A DNA stretch of 64,000 bases. Origin: Bacteroidota bacterium. Its GTDB lineage: Bacteria; Bacteroidota; Ignavibacteria; Ignavibacteriales; Ignavibacteriaceae. The position numbers and the translations under genes were made by a program. The DNA lies in assembly GCA_021815405.1 (NCBI GenBank), contig JAKAGV010000014.1, forward strand, positions 106,698-170,697. The letters are read 5' to 3'. The notes below the pieces were generated by a model. That model saw only the letters and a program-made list of their open reading frames with translations. It searched no databases and was not told where the DNA came from. Numbering within the stretch: position 1 is the stretch's first letter; each line of letters opens with the position of its first letter. Of this stretch, positions 55,580-63,883 are shown one piece after another.

Positions 55580-55901
55580 CGAAGGCAGAATGGCGAATGA
55601 AGAATGAGAGGACAGAAGTCTCAGTCTTGGGCTGAAGAAGACAAAAGGAATAGAGATTCCGAAACAAATGCAGATCCCGGATCAAGTACGGGATGACATG
55701 GTTCGGAATGACAACAAAGGAATGAAAAATGACGAGTGTCGAATGATGGAGGATACGGTATTGTTATTTTGACCATTCCTTAAAAATATTTATAAATATT
55801 CCAATTGATAGGGTTATGAAAGAAGGGATAATTGGATTTTAAAAATCCTGATGATTTTATAAGTTTGCACCCTAGTTACTATTCACAAAGAAAATTGAGC
55901 G
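55580..55901. other. Intergenic region with a REP-like palindrome
   Basis: Contains the 58-bp palindromic element at 55655-55712, otherwise simple AT-rich text (GAATGAAGAATGAG). No gene. Confidence 0.5.
55655..55712. repeat. 58-bp palindromic REP-like element, copy 1
   Basis: Outer arms ATTCCGAA / TTCGGAAT and inner arms ATCCCG / CGGGAT. The sequence recurs almost identically at 56870-56927 and 58633-58690 (one substitution here: GTACGGG versus GTCCGGG). Confidence 0.8.
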
Positions 55902-56789
55902 ATGAAAGAATATCGAGTTTTATTATTTTATAAATATGCCGATGTAGAAGATCCGGAAAAGTTTAAAGATGAGCATCTTGCTTGGTGTGTAGAACATGAA
56001 ATTAAAGGGAGAGTGTTTGTCGCAAAGGAGGGAATCAACGGAACGGTTTCCGGAAGAATAGAAAACATAGAGAGGTATAAGGAAAACCTGAGAAGCTTTC
56101 CGCAGTTCAGCGATATAATTTTTAAAGAAGATGAAGAAGATAAAGATGCATTTTACAAGATGCACGTTCGTGTTAAGAATGAGATCGTGAATTCCGATTT
56201 AAAAAATACATCATTGAGGAATGGCGGAAAAAGGCTGTCCCCCGAGCAGTTGAATGAATTTTATGAAAGCGGAAAGGACTTCATCATTGTAGACGCGCGG
56301 AACTGGTATGAAAGCAGGATAGGTAAATTTAAGAATGCCATAACGCCGCAGATAAAAAATTTCCGGGAATGGGTAAAGGCTGTTCAAGAATTAGAAGGAT
56401 ACAAAGATAAAACCGTTGTTACATACTGTACCGGTGGAATAAGGTGCGAGAAAGCTTCGGCATATATGGTTGAGCAAGGTTTTAAGGAGGTATACCAGCT
56501 TGACGGCGGAATAGTAACATATACAAAGAAATTTCCGGATGCTAACTGGGAAGGTGGAGTATTTGTATTTGATGAAAGAAGAGTTGTTGAACCGAACAGC
56601 GATCCGCAGTTAAAGCATATTGCAAAGTGTTATTTCTGCGGAACGCCGACTTCTTATTACATCAACTGCCATAACCTTGACTGCGATAAGATAATTGTCT
56701 CCTGCCATAAGTGCAAAGTGGAAAATGATTACTGCTGTTCTGAGGAGTGCAGGCAGTCGACGAATAGGCGGGACAGGTATTACGGATGA
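55902..56789 (+). CDS. trhO: tRNA uridine(34) hydroxylase (TrhO/YceA), rhodanese-like
   Basis: 295 residues. N-terminal domain (VLLFYKYADVEDPEKFKDEH, FVAKEGINGTVSGRIENIER), rhodanese domain ~120-215 with DFIIVDARNWYESRIGKFKN and the active-site loop TYCTGGIRCEKASAYM, and a C-terminal Cys-rich zinc-type segment (CYFCGTPTSYYINCHNLDC, CHKCKVENDYCCSEEC). It hydroxylates U34 of tRNAs for later modification. Normal length, intact. Confidence 0.94.
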   Translation: MKEYRVLLFYKYADVEDPEKFKDEHLAWCVEHEIKGRVFVAKEGINGTVSGRIENIERYKENLRSFPQFSDIIFKEDEEDKDAFYKMHVRVKNEIVNSDLKNTSLRNGGKRLSPEQLNEFYESGKDFIIVDARNWYESRIGKFKNAITPQIKNFREWVKAVQELEGYKDKTVVTYCTGGIRCEKASAYMVEQGFKEVYQLDGGIVTYTKKFPDANWEGGVFVFDERRVVEPNSDPQLKHIAKCYFCGTPTSYYINCHNLDCDKIIVSCHKCKVENDYCCSEECRQSTNRRDRYYG

Positions 56790-56869
56790 TTTTAGAATGA
56801 AGAATGAGAGTCAGAAGTCTCAGCCAAAGGCTGATCATCCTTCGGCTGAAGAGGACAGAAAGAGAAGGA

Positions 56870-56927
56870 GATTCCGAAACAAATGCAGATCCCGGATCAA
56901 GTCCGGGATGACATGGTTCGGAATGAC
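56870..56927. repeat. 58-bp palindromic REP-like element, copy 2
   Basis: Same as the 58633 copy; lies in the gap downstream of trhO (56790-57049), which otherwise contains AGCCAAAGGCT-type words and no gene. Confidence 0.8.
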
Positions 56928-57049
56928 AGAAAAAGAATGAAGAATGTTGAATGGTGATTTATGATTGATGAATGAAGTAAAAAAATTGGAGTTAACAAGC
57001 AGGTTTTTATTGCAAAGATGGAATAGAGATAGACAGGAAAAAAAATAAA

Positions 57050-57565
57050 ATGTATTATCTAAAACGGTGGATAGTTTCTATCATTCTTCTTCCGGTAATG
57101 ATTTATCTGCTTATGCACAGAGGTGAGTACAGCTTAATTGATAACGCCGATTTAGTAATACACGAAGCGGGACATTTCTTCTTCATGTTTTTCGGAAAAT
57201 TCATATATACTTTAGGCGGAACGCTGATGCAGATAATCCTTCCTTCTATTATTGTCTGGTATTTTTTAAAAAATAAATACAGGACAGGCGTACAGTTTGC
57301 TCTTCTGTGGCTGGGACAAAATTTTATAAATATAAGCGTGTATGCGGCTGATGCAAGAGCAAGAAAGCTGCCTCTGCTGGGTGGGAACCACGTATACCAT
57401 GATTGGAATTATTTATTGAACCAGATTAATCTGCTGAACTATGATACAGAGGTTGGCTATTTATTCTTTGGTATTGCCGGACTTATCTTTGCAGTGGTAT
57501 TTTTTATACCTCTGGTAATAGACACTGATTACACAGATTACACGGATAAAACAAATCATTTATAA
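57050..57565 (+). CDS. Membrane protein with a HEAGH motif, hypothetical
   Basis: 171 residues, four membrane segments: ~5-22, ~42-62, ~66-92 and ~140-160. The second starts at VIHEAGHFFFMFFGKF, which has the HExxH zinc motif of metallopeptidases (site-2-protease-like placement at a membrane edge), followed by LGGTLMQIILPS. A second ligand Asp/Asn is not clear. The C-terminus VIDTDYTDYTDKTNHL is encoded by a GATTACAC-type short repeat of the kind seen in noncoding DNA. Peptidase activity is possible but unproven. Confidence 0.6.
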   Translation: MYYLKRWIVSIILLPVMIYLLMHRGEYSLIDNADLVIHEAGHFFFMFFGKFIYTLGGTLMQIILPSIIVWYFLKNKYRTGVQFALLWLGQNFINISVYAADARARKLPLLGGNHVYHDWNYLLNQINLLNYDTEVGYLFFGIAGLIFAVVFFIPLVIDTDYTDYTDKTNHL

Positions 57566-57597
57566 AAATGATAAAATAGTCTATATGGATTTTTAAA

Positions 57598-58461
57598 ATG
57601 GAATATCTGATCAATAATATTTTAAGTAAGAAAGGGAGACTAATAAAATCAATTTTAATTTTTGGTTTGATATGGCAGTCTAATGTATTTGCCCAGCAGG
57701 GGCTGGTTAAAACACACTATCCGGATTATACTATAAAATCAGAGATAAATTATGCTGACAGTGTACGGAACGGGATTGCCAAATTCTATTACCCGAACGG
57801 TAAAATTAAGACGGAAATGAATTATGTTAACGGCAAAGTGGACGGCGTTGTTAAAGAATATTATGAAAACGGGAATCTGAAGCTGCTGTATTCTATTGAA
57901 GACGGCAAGCGTAATGGCGTAGAATCTTTCTTTGATGAAAATGGGAATTACCTGAGGGATATAACTTATAAGGACGGAAAGCTTATCCGCGAAGAAATTC
58001 CTGAGATAGATACCACCATAAAACTTGCGTCGGCTGCAAAAGATTCAAGCGGCAAAGATCAAAAAATTTCAGAGACAAAAATAAATAAATTAAAAAATGA
58101 AGCGGCAGTGGTAAATGCACCGCCTGAAATTAAAGAGAATAAGATTGAAAACCCTGATTACTTAACATCTGCGGAAGTAATGCCTGAACCGGTCGGCGGC
58201 ATAGCTGCAATTATGAAGAAGCTTGTCTATCCGGAAAGCGCTAAAAAAGATAAGATTCAGGGAGTTGTAAAGATAAGAGCCTTCATTGATGAATACGGTG
58301 AAGTAACACAGGATGAAGTTGTGCAGGGAATCGGTTATGGCTGCGATGAAGCGGCGAAGATTGCTGTGTATTATACAATGTTTAATCCAGGACTAATAAA
58401 GGGTAAGCCTGTGAAAGTGCAGATTATAATACCGATTGAGTTTAAACTACCAGGGAAGTGA
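57598..58461 (+). CDS. MORN-repeat protein with TonB C-terminal domain
   Basis: 287 residues, signal peptide ending NVFAQQ. Residues ~40-125 hold toxin/antitoxin-type MORN repeats (GIAKFYYPNGKIKTEMNYVN, GVVKEYYENGNLKLLYSIED, GVESFFDENGNYLRDITYKD). A Lys/Glu-rich linker follows, then a TonB-C domain ~200-287 (PVGGIAAIMKKLVYPESAKK, GVVKIRAFIDEYGEVTQDEV, PVKVQIIIPIEFKLPGK). No N-terminal TonB anchor or proline-rich span, so it may bind TonB boxes or act as a stand-alone periplasmic protein. It starts 32 nt after the HEAGH gene. Confidence 0.85.
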   Translation: MEYLINNILSKKGRLIKSILIFGLIWQSNVFAQQGLVKTHYPDYTIKSEINYADSVRNGIAKFYYPNGKIKTEMNYVNGKVDGVVKEYYENGNLKLLYSIEDGKRNGVESFFDENGNYLRDITYKDGKLIREEIPEIDTTIKLASAAKDSSGKDQKISETKINKLKNEAAVVNAPPEIKENKIENPDYLTSAEVMPEPVGGIAAIMKKLVYPESAKKDKIQGVVKIRAFIDEYGEVTQDEVVQGIGYGCDEAAKIAVYYTMFNPGLIKGKPVKVQIIIPIEFKLPGK

Positions 58462-58904
58462 AATTGGATACTGGATTCTAGATCCTGGATGCTTGATTAA
58501 GGGGATGCGTGAGAGATGGGAGAACAGTAAAAGCTTTGTAGTTATTTGTTTGGTTCCTGCTTGTTCGGTTTATGGAGTAGGCACAACGAACGACAGATAA
58601 ACAAAATATTTATCTAGGTCTGAAGGGGGGGAGATTCCGAAACAAATGCAGATCCCGGATCAAGTCCGGGATGACATGGTTCGGAATGACAGCAATGGAA
58701 TGGCGAATGTCGATTTATGATTGATGAATGAAGTAAAAAGAAATCGGATTGCCCCCAGTAGTAAAAAATGACTGGAGGTTAGTCAATTAAAGATTTTTCC
58801 TGTAAAGTTGTTCCTTCGGAAGAAAGGATTTTTATAATATTCTACGGTGAAGAAATAATAAAAAACCTCACTAGTACATTGCAAAGAAAGCATTCATCGT
58901 TAAT
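58462..58904. other. Intergenic region between convergent genes
   Basis: Holds REP-like copy 3 and a small CCAGT...ACTGG hairpin near 58752-58775, plus TGGAT-type simple text just after 58462. No gene seen. Confidence 0.45.
58633..58690. repeat. 58-bp palindromic REP-like element, copy 3
   Basis: Identical to the 56870-56927 copy over 58 nt, arms ATTCCGAA / TTCGGAAT with inner ATCCCGGA / TCCGGGAT. Confidence 0.8.
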
Positions 58905-60041
58905 TTAATCTGTCACGTTGAAGCGAAAGGATTTAAGAATTCCTGAAAGCTTCTCATCCAGTTTAGTGAGCTTAACTGTGTAGTTGGCAAATTCTCTTCT
59001 AAGCTTATAATTCTTTCTAAGCGAATCGAAATAAGTTCCGGCTTCTTCATTATTCATATTAAACATCTTCCTCATAAGATCATCATCATCTTTAATATTA
59101 TAGATCGAAGTGAATATCTTATTGAGGGCGGCTTCTAAATTATTATCCTGAGATGCTTCGATTACAGGATTATCAACCGAAGGCAATTCCGGTTTCCATC
59201 CTGATTCCCGGTTGAGGAATTTGCAGAGGGCATTATAGATCATAACAGTGCCGTTGACTTTACCCTCTAATGAATAACCGGCAATATGAGGCGAACCGAA
59301 CTTAACTTTCTTTAGAAGCTCAAGGCTTATGCGAGGCTCGTTTTCCCAGACATCGAGAACAACATTGAGATTCTTTTTATCAAGCAGTTTAAGCAGCGCC
59401 TGATTATCTACAACCTGTCCGCGCGAAGCATTTATAAATACGGTATTCTCCTTCAGCAGGGAAAGATTATCTTCACTAAATAGATGGACGGTCTTATCAA
59501 TGCCTTCTTTATTAAGAGGAACATGGAGGGTAATAATATCTGCCGAATAAATATCCTTAAGAGGAACGAATTCTGCCGAGCCTGATTTTCTTTGAAGAGG
59601 GGGATCGTTCATCAAAACGTTCATGCCGAGAGACTTTGCAAGTCTAACTATGCGGCTTCCTATATTACCTACTCCGACAACTCCGATAGTTTTATCCTTA
59701 ACAGAGAAGCCATGCTCAACAGCTAATCTGAAGATAGCAGTAAAAACATATTCCGCAACGGCATCTGCGTTACAGCCTTTAGCGTCCGAGAAATAAATTC
59801 CCCTGCGTGAGAGGTAATCCAGATCAATATGGTCGGTGCCGATGGTAGCAGTACCGACAAACTTTACAGGGGTATCCTTCAACAGTTCTTCATTCACTTT
59901 AGTAATTGAACGGACTATTAAAGCATCCTTATCTTTTAATGCGGAATTGGATATTTTCCTTCCGTGCATAAGACTTACACTGCCGAAACCTGAGAATGCC
60001 TCGGAGGCATGTGATATATTTTCATCAACAAGTAATTTCAT
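58905..60041 (-). CDS. pdxB: Erythronate-4-phosphate dehydrogenase (PdxB-like)
   Basis: 378 residues. D-isomer 2-hydroxyacid dehydrogenase fold with NAD motif GVVGVGNIGSRIVRLAKSLG and catalytic Arg (INASRGQVVDNQ), Glu (DVWENEPRISLELL) and His (SPHIAGYSLEGKVNGT). FVGTATIGTDHIDLDYLSRR and the SPHIAGYSLEGK segment separate PdxB from SerA. It acts in pyridoxal-5'-phosphate synthesis (DXP-dependent route). Monocistronic. An exact substrate test has not been done. Confidence 0.9.
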   Translation of the reverse strand: MKLLVDENISHASEAFSGFGSVSLMHGRKISNSALKDKDALIVRSITKVNEELLKDTPVKFVGTATIGTDHIDLDYLSRRGIYFSDAKGCNADAVAEYVFTAIFRLAVEHGFSVKDKTIGVVGVGNIGSRIVRLAKSLGMNVLMNDPPLQRKSGSAEFVPLKDIYSADIITLHVPLNKEGIDKTVHLFSEDNLSLLKENTVFINASRGQVVDNQALLKLLDKKNLNVVLDVWENEPRISLELLKKVKFGSPHIAGYSLEGKVNGTVMIYNALCKFLNRESGWKPELPSVDNPVIEASQDNNLEAALNKIFTSIYNIKDDDDLMRKMFNMNNEEAGTYFDSLRKNYKLRREFANYTVKLTKLDEKLSGILKSFRFNVTD

Positions 60042-60848
60042 TTTGCTGCCTATTTGTTAAAAATATCAATATAAAAAGATTTTTGTATTTGAAATCTCAA
60101 AAAGTTAAAAAAACGTTAAATATAAAAATAAGCCTATTGAATATTTAAATAAAAAAAATTATCATTATAAAGAGAAAAAGTAATATTATTTGATCGTTGG
60201 GATTAAAATAATAAAGAGTTGATGAATAATTGTTGCGAAATGAATTCAAATATTATGACCGAGTGATGCTGGGGTGGGGATATATTCTGTTTACATTTAT
60301 ATTTTTTCCCAAGTAATCTTAAAATACAACTGGAAAGGTTGCCTTGGAAGAGGCGGTTAAATTTTTTCTTTTTAAAAAGCTTAAAATTATTTTCATAAAT
60401 ATTCTATTTTTAAATAAGTTCAGGTACAAGTTTAACCTAATTTTCAGCTAAAAACATAAGAAGTGAGAAAAATAAGTCCGTTTACCCCATATATTAAATG
60501 AGGATGCGGTTTTACTCCTGTAGGAAAAAATATTTGTAGACGGCTTTGAGGGCAGCCAAAAAAAATTTCAGATATTTTCCGAAGTCCCCCATTTTTCTCC
60601 TATATATTAATTGTGATTTAAAAAAATTATGTGACCGACGTGGCGAAGCTGTGCCTTAACGATTGACGATTTAGGATTGAAGATTTGACGAATAATGATT
60701 GAAGGAGGAGATTCCTCATTTCATTCGGAATGACAGGTTGGAATTGCACCAGAGGCGGATCAGCCTTTGGCTGAGACGATTTTCGATTATTTGGAATGAC
60801 AAGGAGTCCAATAAAATCTTTTCGAGTTGTAAAAGAGAAATCCACAGG
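60042..60848. other. Long intergenic region upstream of pdxB and the GIY-YIG remnant
   Basis: AT-rich with poly-A/T runs (60100-60180). At 60655-60800 REP-like words appear (GAGATTCCTCATTTCATTCG, CAGCCTTTGGCTGAGAC). A 29-codon TTG-start frame at about 60231 ends FTFIFFPK; too short to call. The pdxB promoter should be in the first 100 nt but was not resolved. Confidence 0.45.
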
Positions 60849-61313
60849 ATGAAGGCACATAACTATTACGTTTATATCCTCTCCAATAAGAACAACAAAG
60901 TAATATATACCGGCATGACAAATGATATTTATGGAAGAATGTATGAGCATAAAAATTACATTCTGGAAGGATTCACAAAAAAGTATAAAGTAGATAAGCT
61001 GGTATATTATGAACTCACATTACGCACAATTAAGGATCTGATTTACTTTGTCATTCCGAACTTGATTCGGAATCTCATTTTTCAGCATTTTGGGGATGCT
61101 GAATCAAGTTCAGCATGACATGTGCGTAACGTGAGTTATGAATATATGAGCAGTGTAGAAGAAGCAATAAGACAGGAAAAAGAAATTAAGAAGTGGCGCA
61201 GGTAAAAGGAGAATAATCTGATAGGTACATTGAATCCTGAATAGAGGGATTTAGCGGAAGAATTTAAACTAAATAATGAGGAGATTCCTCAGTCGAAGAC
61301 TCCTTCGGAATGA
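60849..61313 (+). pseudogene. GIY-YIG endonuclease domain gene broken by a MITE and two stops
   Basis: ATG 60849 gives MKAHNYYVYILSNKNNKVIY then TGMTNDIYGRMYEHK, a GIY-YIG domain (UPF0213 / YhbQ-like). After KLVYYE the MITE at 61013-61136 interrupts it; joining across one TATGA restores YMSSVEEAIRQEKEIKKWRR. Then TAA (61203-61205) and later TAG at the place of the expected Trp in NPEWRDL occur in frame before a final TGA. So the gene had, or has since gained, further lesions besides the insertion. Confidence 0.85.
61013..61136 (+). mobile_element. MITE-like element, copy 3 (124 bp), inserted in the GIY-YIG gene
   Basis: Ends ACTCACATTACGCAC / GTGCGTAACGTGAGT (14 of 15 complementary). TATGA is duplicated at 61008-61012 and 61137-61141. 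Interior hairpins TTCCGAACTTGATTCGGAA and TGCTGAATCAAGTTCAGCA as in the other copies. Differs from copies 1-2 in the terminal repeats. Confidence 0.9.
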
Positions 61314-61555
61314 AATTACACTTGTCATTTCGACGACTGATAAGGAGGAGAAATCTAAAGATAGTGAGGAAGAGATTCCTCATTTCATTCGCAATGACTG
61401 AGGGATTTTCGATTGATGATTGTTTGGAATGACAGATAAAAAATATATTCATTTTATAATTATTTATATTAAATTTTGAATAATAAATGAAGCGAAAACG
61501 TTAAGTGGATGATTTTCAGCTTCTAAACAAAAACTAAATAAATTTTTCTATAACT
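61314..61555. other. Short gap with REP-like sequence
   Basis: Repeats of GAGATTCCTCATTTCATTCG and CAATGACTGA-type words; upstream sequence of the dehydrogenase gene, with no clear promoter. Confidence 0.35.
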
Positions 61556-62929
61556 ATGGAATTATTAAATAAAATTGAAAGCAAAACAGCGCTAGTCGGT
61601 ATAATCGGGCTGGGCTATGTAGGACTTCCGTTAGGACTTGAGTTTGCGGCAAAGGGATTTAATGTAACCGGCTTTGATATTGATGAAAAGAAGATACCAA
61701 TCCTTAACAACGGAAAGAGTTATATCAAGCATATTAAGGAAGAGCGCATAAAGAAGGCTGTTGACAGCAAAAAGTTTGAAGCTACCTTAGACTTCTCAAG
61801 GCTTACCGAATGCGACGCAATTATTATTTGTGTGCCTACGCCATTAGATGAGCATAAAGAGCCCGATCTTACTTATATAATTAATTCAGGAAAGATAGTC
61901 GCGCAGTATTTAAGGAAGGGACAGCTTGTAGTGCTGGAGTCTTCTACTTACCCCGGGACAACGGAAGAGATTTTGCTGCCGATGTTTGAAACGGGTGATG
62001 GGGGATTGGAGGCTGGCGGCAGGATGTCGGAAGTCGGAGATCAGAGGTCGGAGAAGTGGGTTGTGGGCAAGGATTTTTATTTGGTATTTAGTCCGGAGAG
62101 GGAGGACCCCAACAATCCGGATTTTAATACTTCAACCATACCAAAGGTAATCGGCGGAATGACGGCGGATTGCCTTAAGGTTGCAAAAGCACTCTATGAT
62201 AATGTAATTGTAAAAACAGTGCCTGTATCTTCACCTAAAGCTGCCGAAGCAACAAAGCTGCTTGAGAATATATACCGTTCTGTGAACATAGCTTTAGTTA
62301 ATGAATTGAAGATCGTATTCGACAGGATGGATATTGATGTGTGGGAGGTAATAGAAGCCGCAAAGACAAAGCCGTTTGGGTTCCATGCATTCTATCCGGG
62401 TCCGGGATTGGGAGGGCATTGCATACCGATCGATCCTTTCTATCTAACTTGGAAGGCAAAAGAGTTTGACATGAACACGCGCTTTATAGAGCTTGCTGGA
62501 GAGATAAATACCTCGATGCCGTATTATGTTGTAGAGAGAACTATGGAAGCACTTAATGTAAGCAAAAAATCTCTTAACGGAGCGAAGGTGCTGATACTCG
62601 GTGCATCGTATAAAAAGGATATTGATGATATGCGTGAATCTCCAACGTTGAAACTGATCGAGATCTTAAGAGAGAAGGGAGCGGAGGTTGATTATAATGA
62701 TCCGTTTATACCCAAGCTTCCGCCGACAAGAAAATATAAATATGATATGAGCTCGGTGGAGCTTACAGAAAAAAATCTTGCTAAGTATGATGTGGTACTG
62801 GTGAGTACCGATCATACGTATTACAAAGAGAAGGCAGAGTTCATCATTCAATATTCCAAATTAATAATCGATACAAGAAATGCCTTCGGGAATAACAGCA
62901 CTGCGAATGAAAAAATTTATAAAGCATAA
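61556..62929 (+). CDS. UDP-N-acetyl-D-glucosamine/mannosamine-type 6-dehydrogenase
   Basis: 457 residues. NAD motif GIIGLGYVGLPLGLEFAAKG, VPTPLDEHKEPDLTYI, GKDFYLVFSPEREDPNNPDF, and the catalytic Cys289 in GPGLGGHCIPIDPFYLTWKA. It makes UDP-uronic acids for capsule, O-antigen or exopolysaccharide (WbpA/TviB/WecC class). Residues ~148-168 are an insertion (GDGGLEAGGRMSEVG... QRSEK) absent from usual homologues. No other polysaccharide gene is visible downstream in the window. Confidence 0.94.
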   Translation: MELLNKIESKTALVGIIGLGYVGLPLGLEFAAKGFNVTGFDIDEKKIPILNNGKSYIKHIKEERIKKAVDSKKFEATLDFSRLTECDAIIICVPTPLDEHKEPDLTYIINSGKIVAQYLRKGQLVVLESSTYPGTTEEILLPMFETGDGGLEAGGRMSEVGDQRSEKWVVGKDFYLVFSPEREDPNNPDFNTSTIPKVIGGMTADCLKVAKALYDNVIVKTVPVSSPKAAEATKLLENIYRSVNIALVNELKIVFDRMDIDVWEVIEAAKTKPFGFHAFYPGPGLGGHCIPIDPFYLTWKAKEFDMNTRFIELAGEINTSMPYYVVERTMEALNVSKKSLNGAKVLILGASYKKDIDDMRESPTLKLIEILREKGAEVDYNDPFIPKLPPTRKYKYDMSSVELTEKNLAKYDVVLVSTDHTYYKEKAEFIIQYSKLIIDTRNAFGNNSTANEKIYKA

Positions 62930-63644
62930 TAAAAAATACTCAGCCCGGAGCTGATCCGTTTTTGGCTGAAAAATTAATAATGAATGCAAGGAATTGATTT
63001 TCAGAAAGTAAATAATTTAAAGATAAAATATTTAAGGCATAAGTATTAGTCATTTGAAAAAGCAGGGATGCTGGATGTTGGATATCTGGAACAGAAGTCG
63101 GAGATATGAATAAGAATTGATCTTTTGCCCGATGAAAAGCGAAGAACTAATCCCGCAACCTCTTCTCTTGCAAGGTAATGGCATTATGTTAGTGAGTTTT
63201 GTTAAGTTCATGATCTTGCTCTAAAAAGCTAAACAAAACGAAATGTCAGGGGCTGTCCAAAAAGTAATTTTGTTATCGCGAGTGAAGCGAAGTGATCTCA
63301 TGATAGGTAGAAGAGATTAGAGACTGCTTCACTCGAAGACTCGTTCGCAATGACAAACTCTACTTTAGCTATTTTATGCGGCTAAAGCCGAAAATATTTT
63401 ATATAAATTTAATCAGTTCATTAAAATGAACTGCAATAGTATTTATTTATTTTTTTATATTGCAGGCAGCTTTAGCTGACTGATAAGAAAATAAAAAATA
63501 AGGAAAGGACTTTGGTCCCATTTGTAAGCATTGAGATTGCTTCGTCACTCCGTTCCTTGCAATGACTTCTACTTTACTAATTGGTTAGCACTCATTAGTC
63601 TAAATAAATATTTTTTATTTACCAGTTGTGTGAATTAGATTGTA

Positions 63645-63748
63645 AGCCGTTGAAACGGCTCTAATAAAGCACGTTTTTCATATTAACCCACGGATTAAAC
63701 CGTGGGTTAATAAAATCACTCTTTTATTTAGTAACTGTTTCAACAGTT
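63645..63748. repeat. Three-hairpin composite palindromic element
   Basis: AGCCGTT-GA-AACGGCT (63645-63660), TTAACCCACGG-ATTAAA-CCGTGGGTTAA (63683-63710) and AACTGTT-TC-AACAGTT (63733-63748). The outer hairpins carry related GTTGAAAC / TGTTTCAACA words. Typical of REP/BIME-type composites. Confidence 0.7.
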
Positions 63749-63759
63749 TTCTATGATTA

Positions 63760-63883
63760 ACTTACGTTACGCACAATTAAGGATCTAATTTACGTTGTCA
63801 TTCCGAACTTGATTCGGAATCTCATTTTTCAGCATTTTTGGGATGCTGAAACAAGTTCAGCATGACATGTGCGTAACGTGAGT
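63760..63883 (+). mobile_element. MITE-like element, copy 4 (124 bp)
   Basis: Ends ACTTACGTTACGCAC / GTGCGTAACGTGAGT; GATTA duplicated at 63755-63759 and 63884-63888. Interior almost identical to copy 3. Inserted just beside the three-hairpin element. Confidence 0.88.

Noticed and set aside
60231..60320. 29-codon TTG-start frame with a hydrophobic end.
   Set aside because: Too short, no ribosome-binding site, and no recognisable homology.
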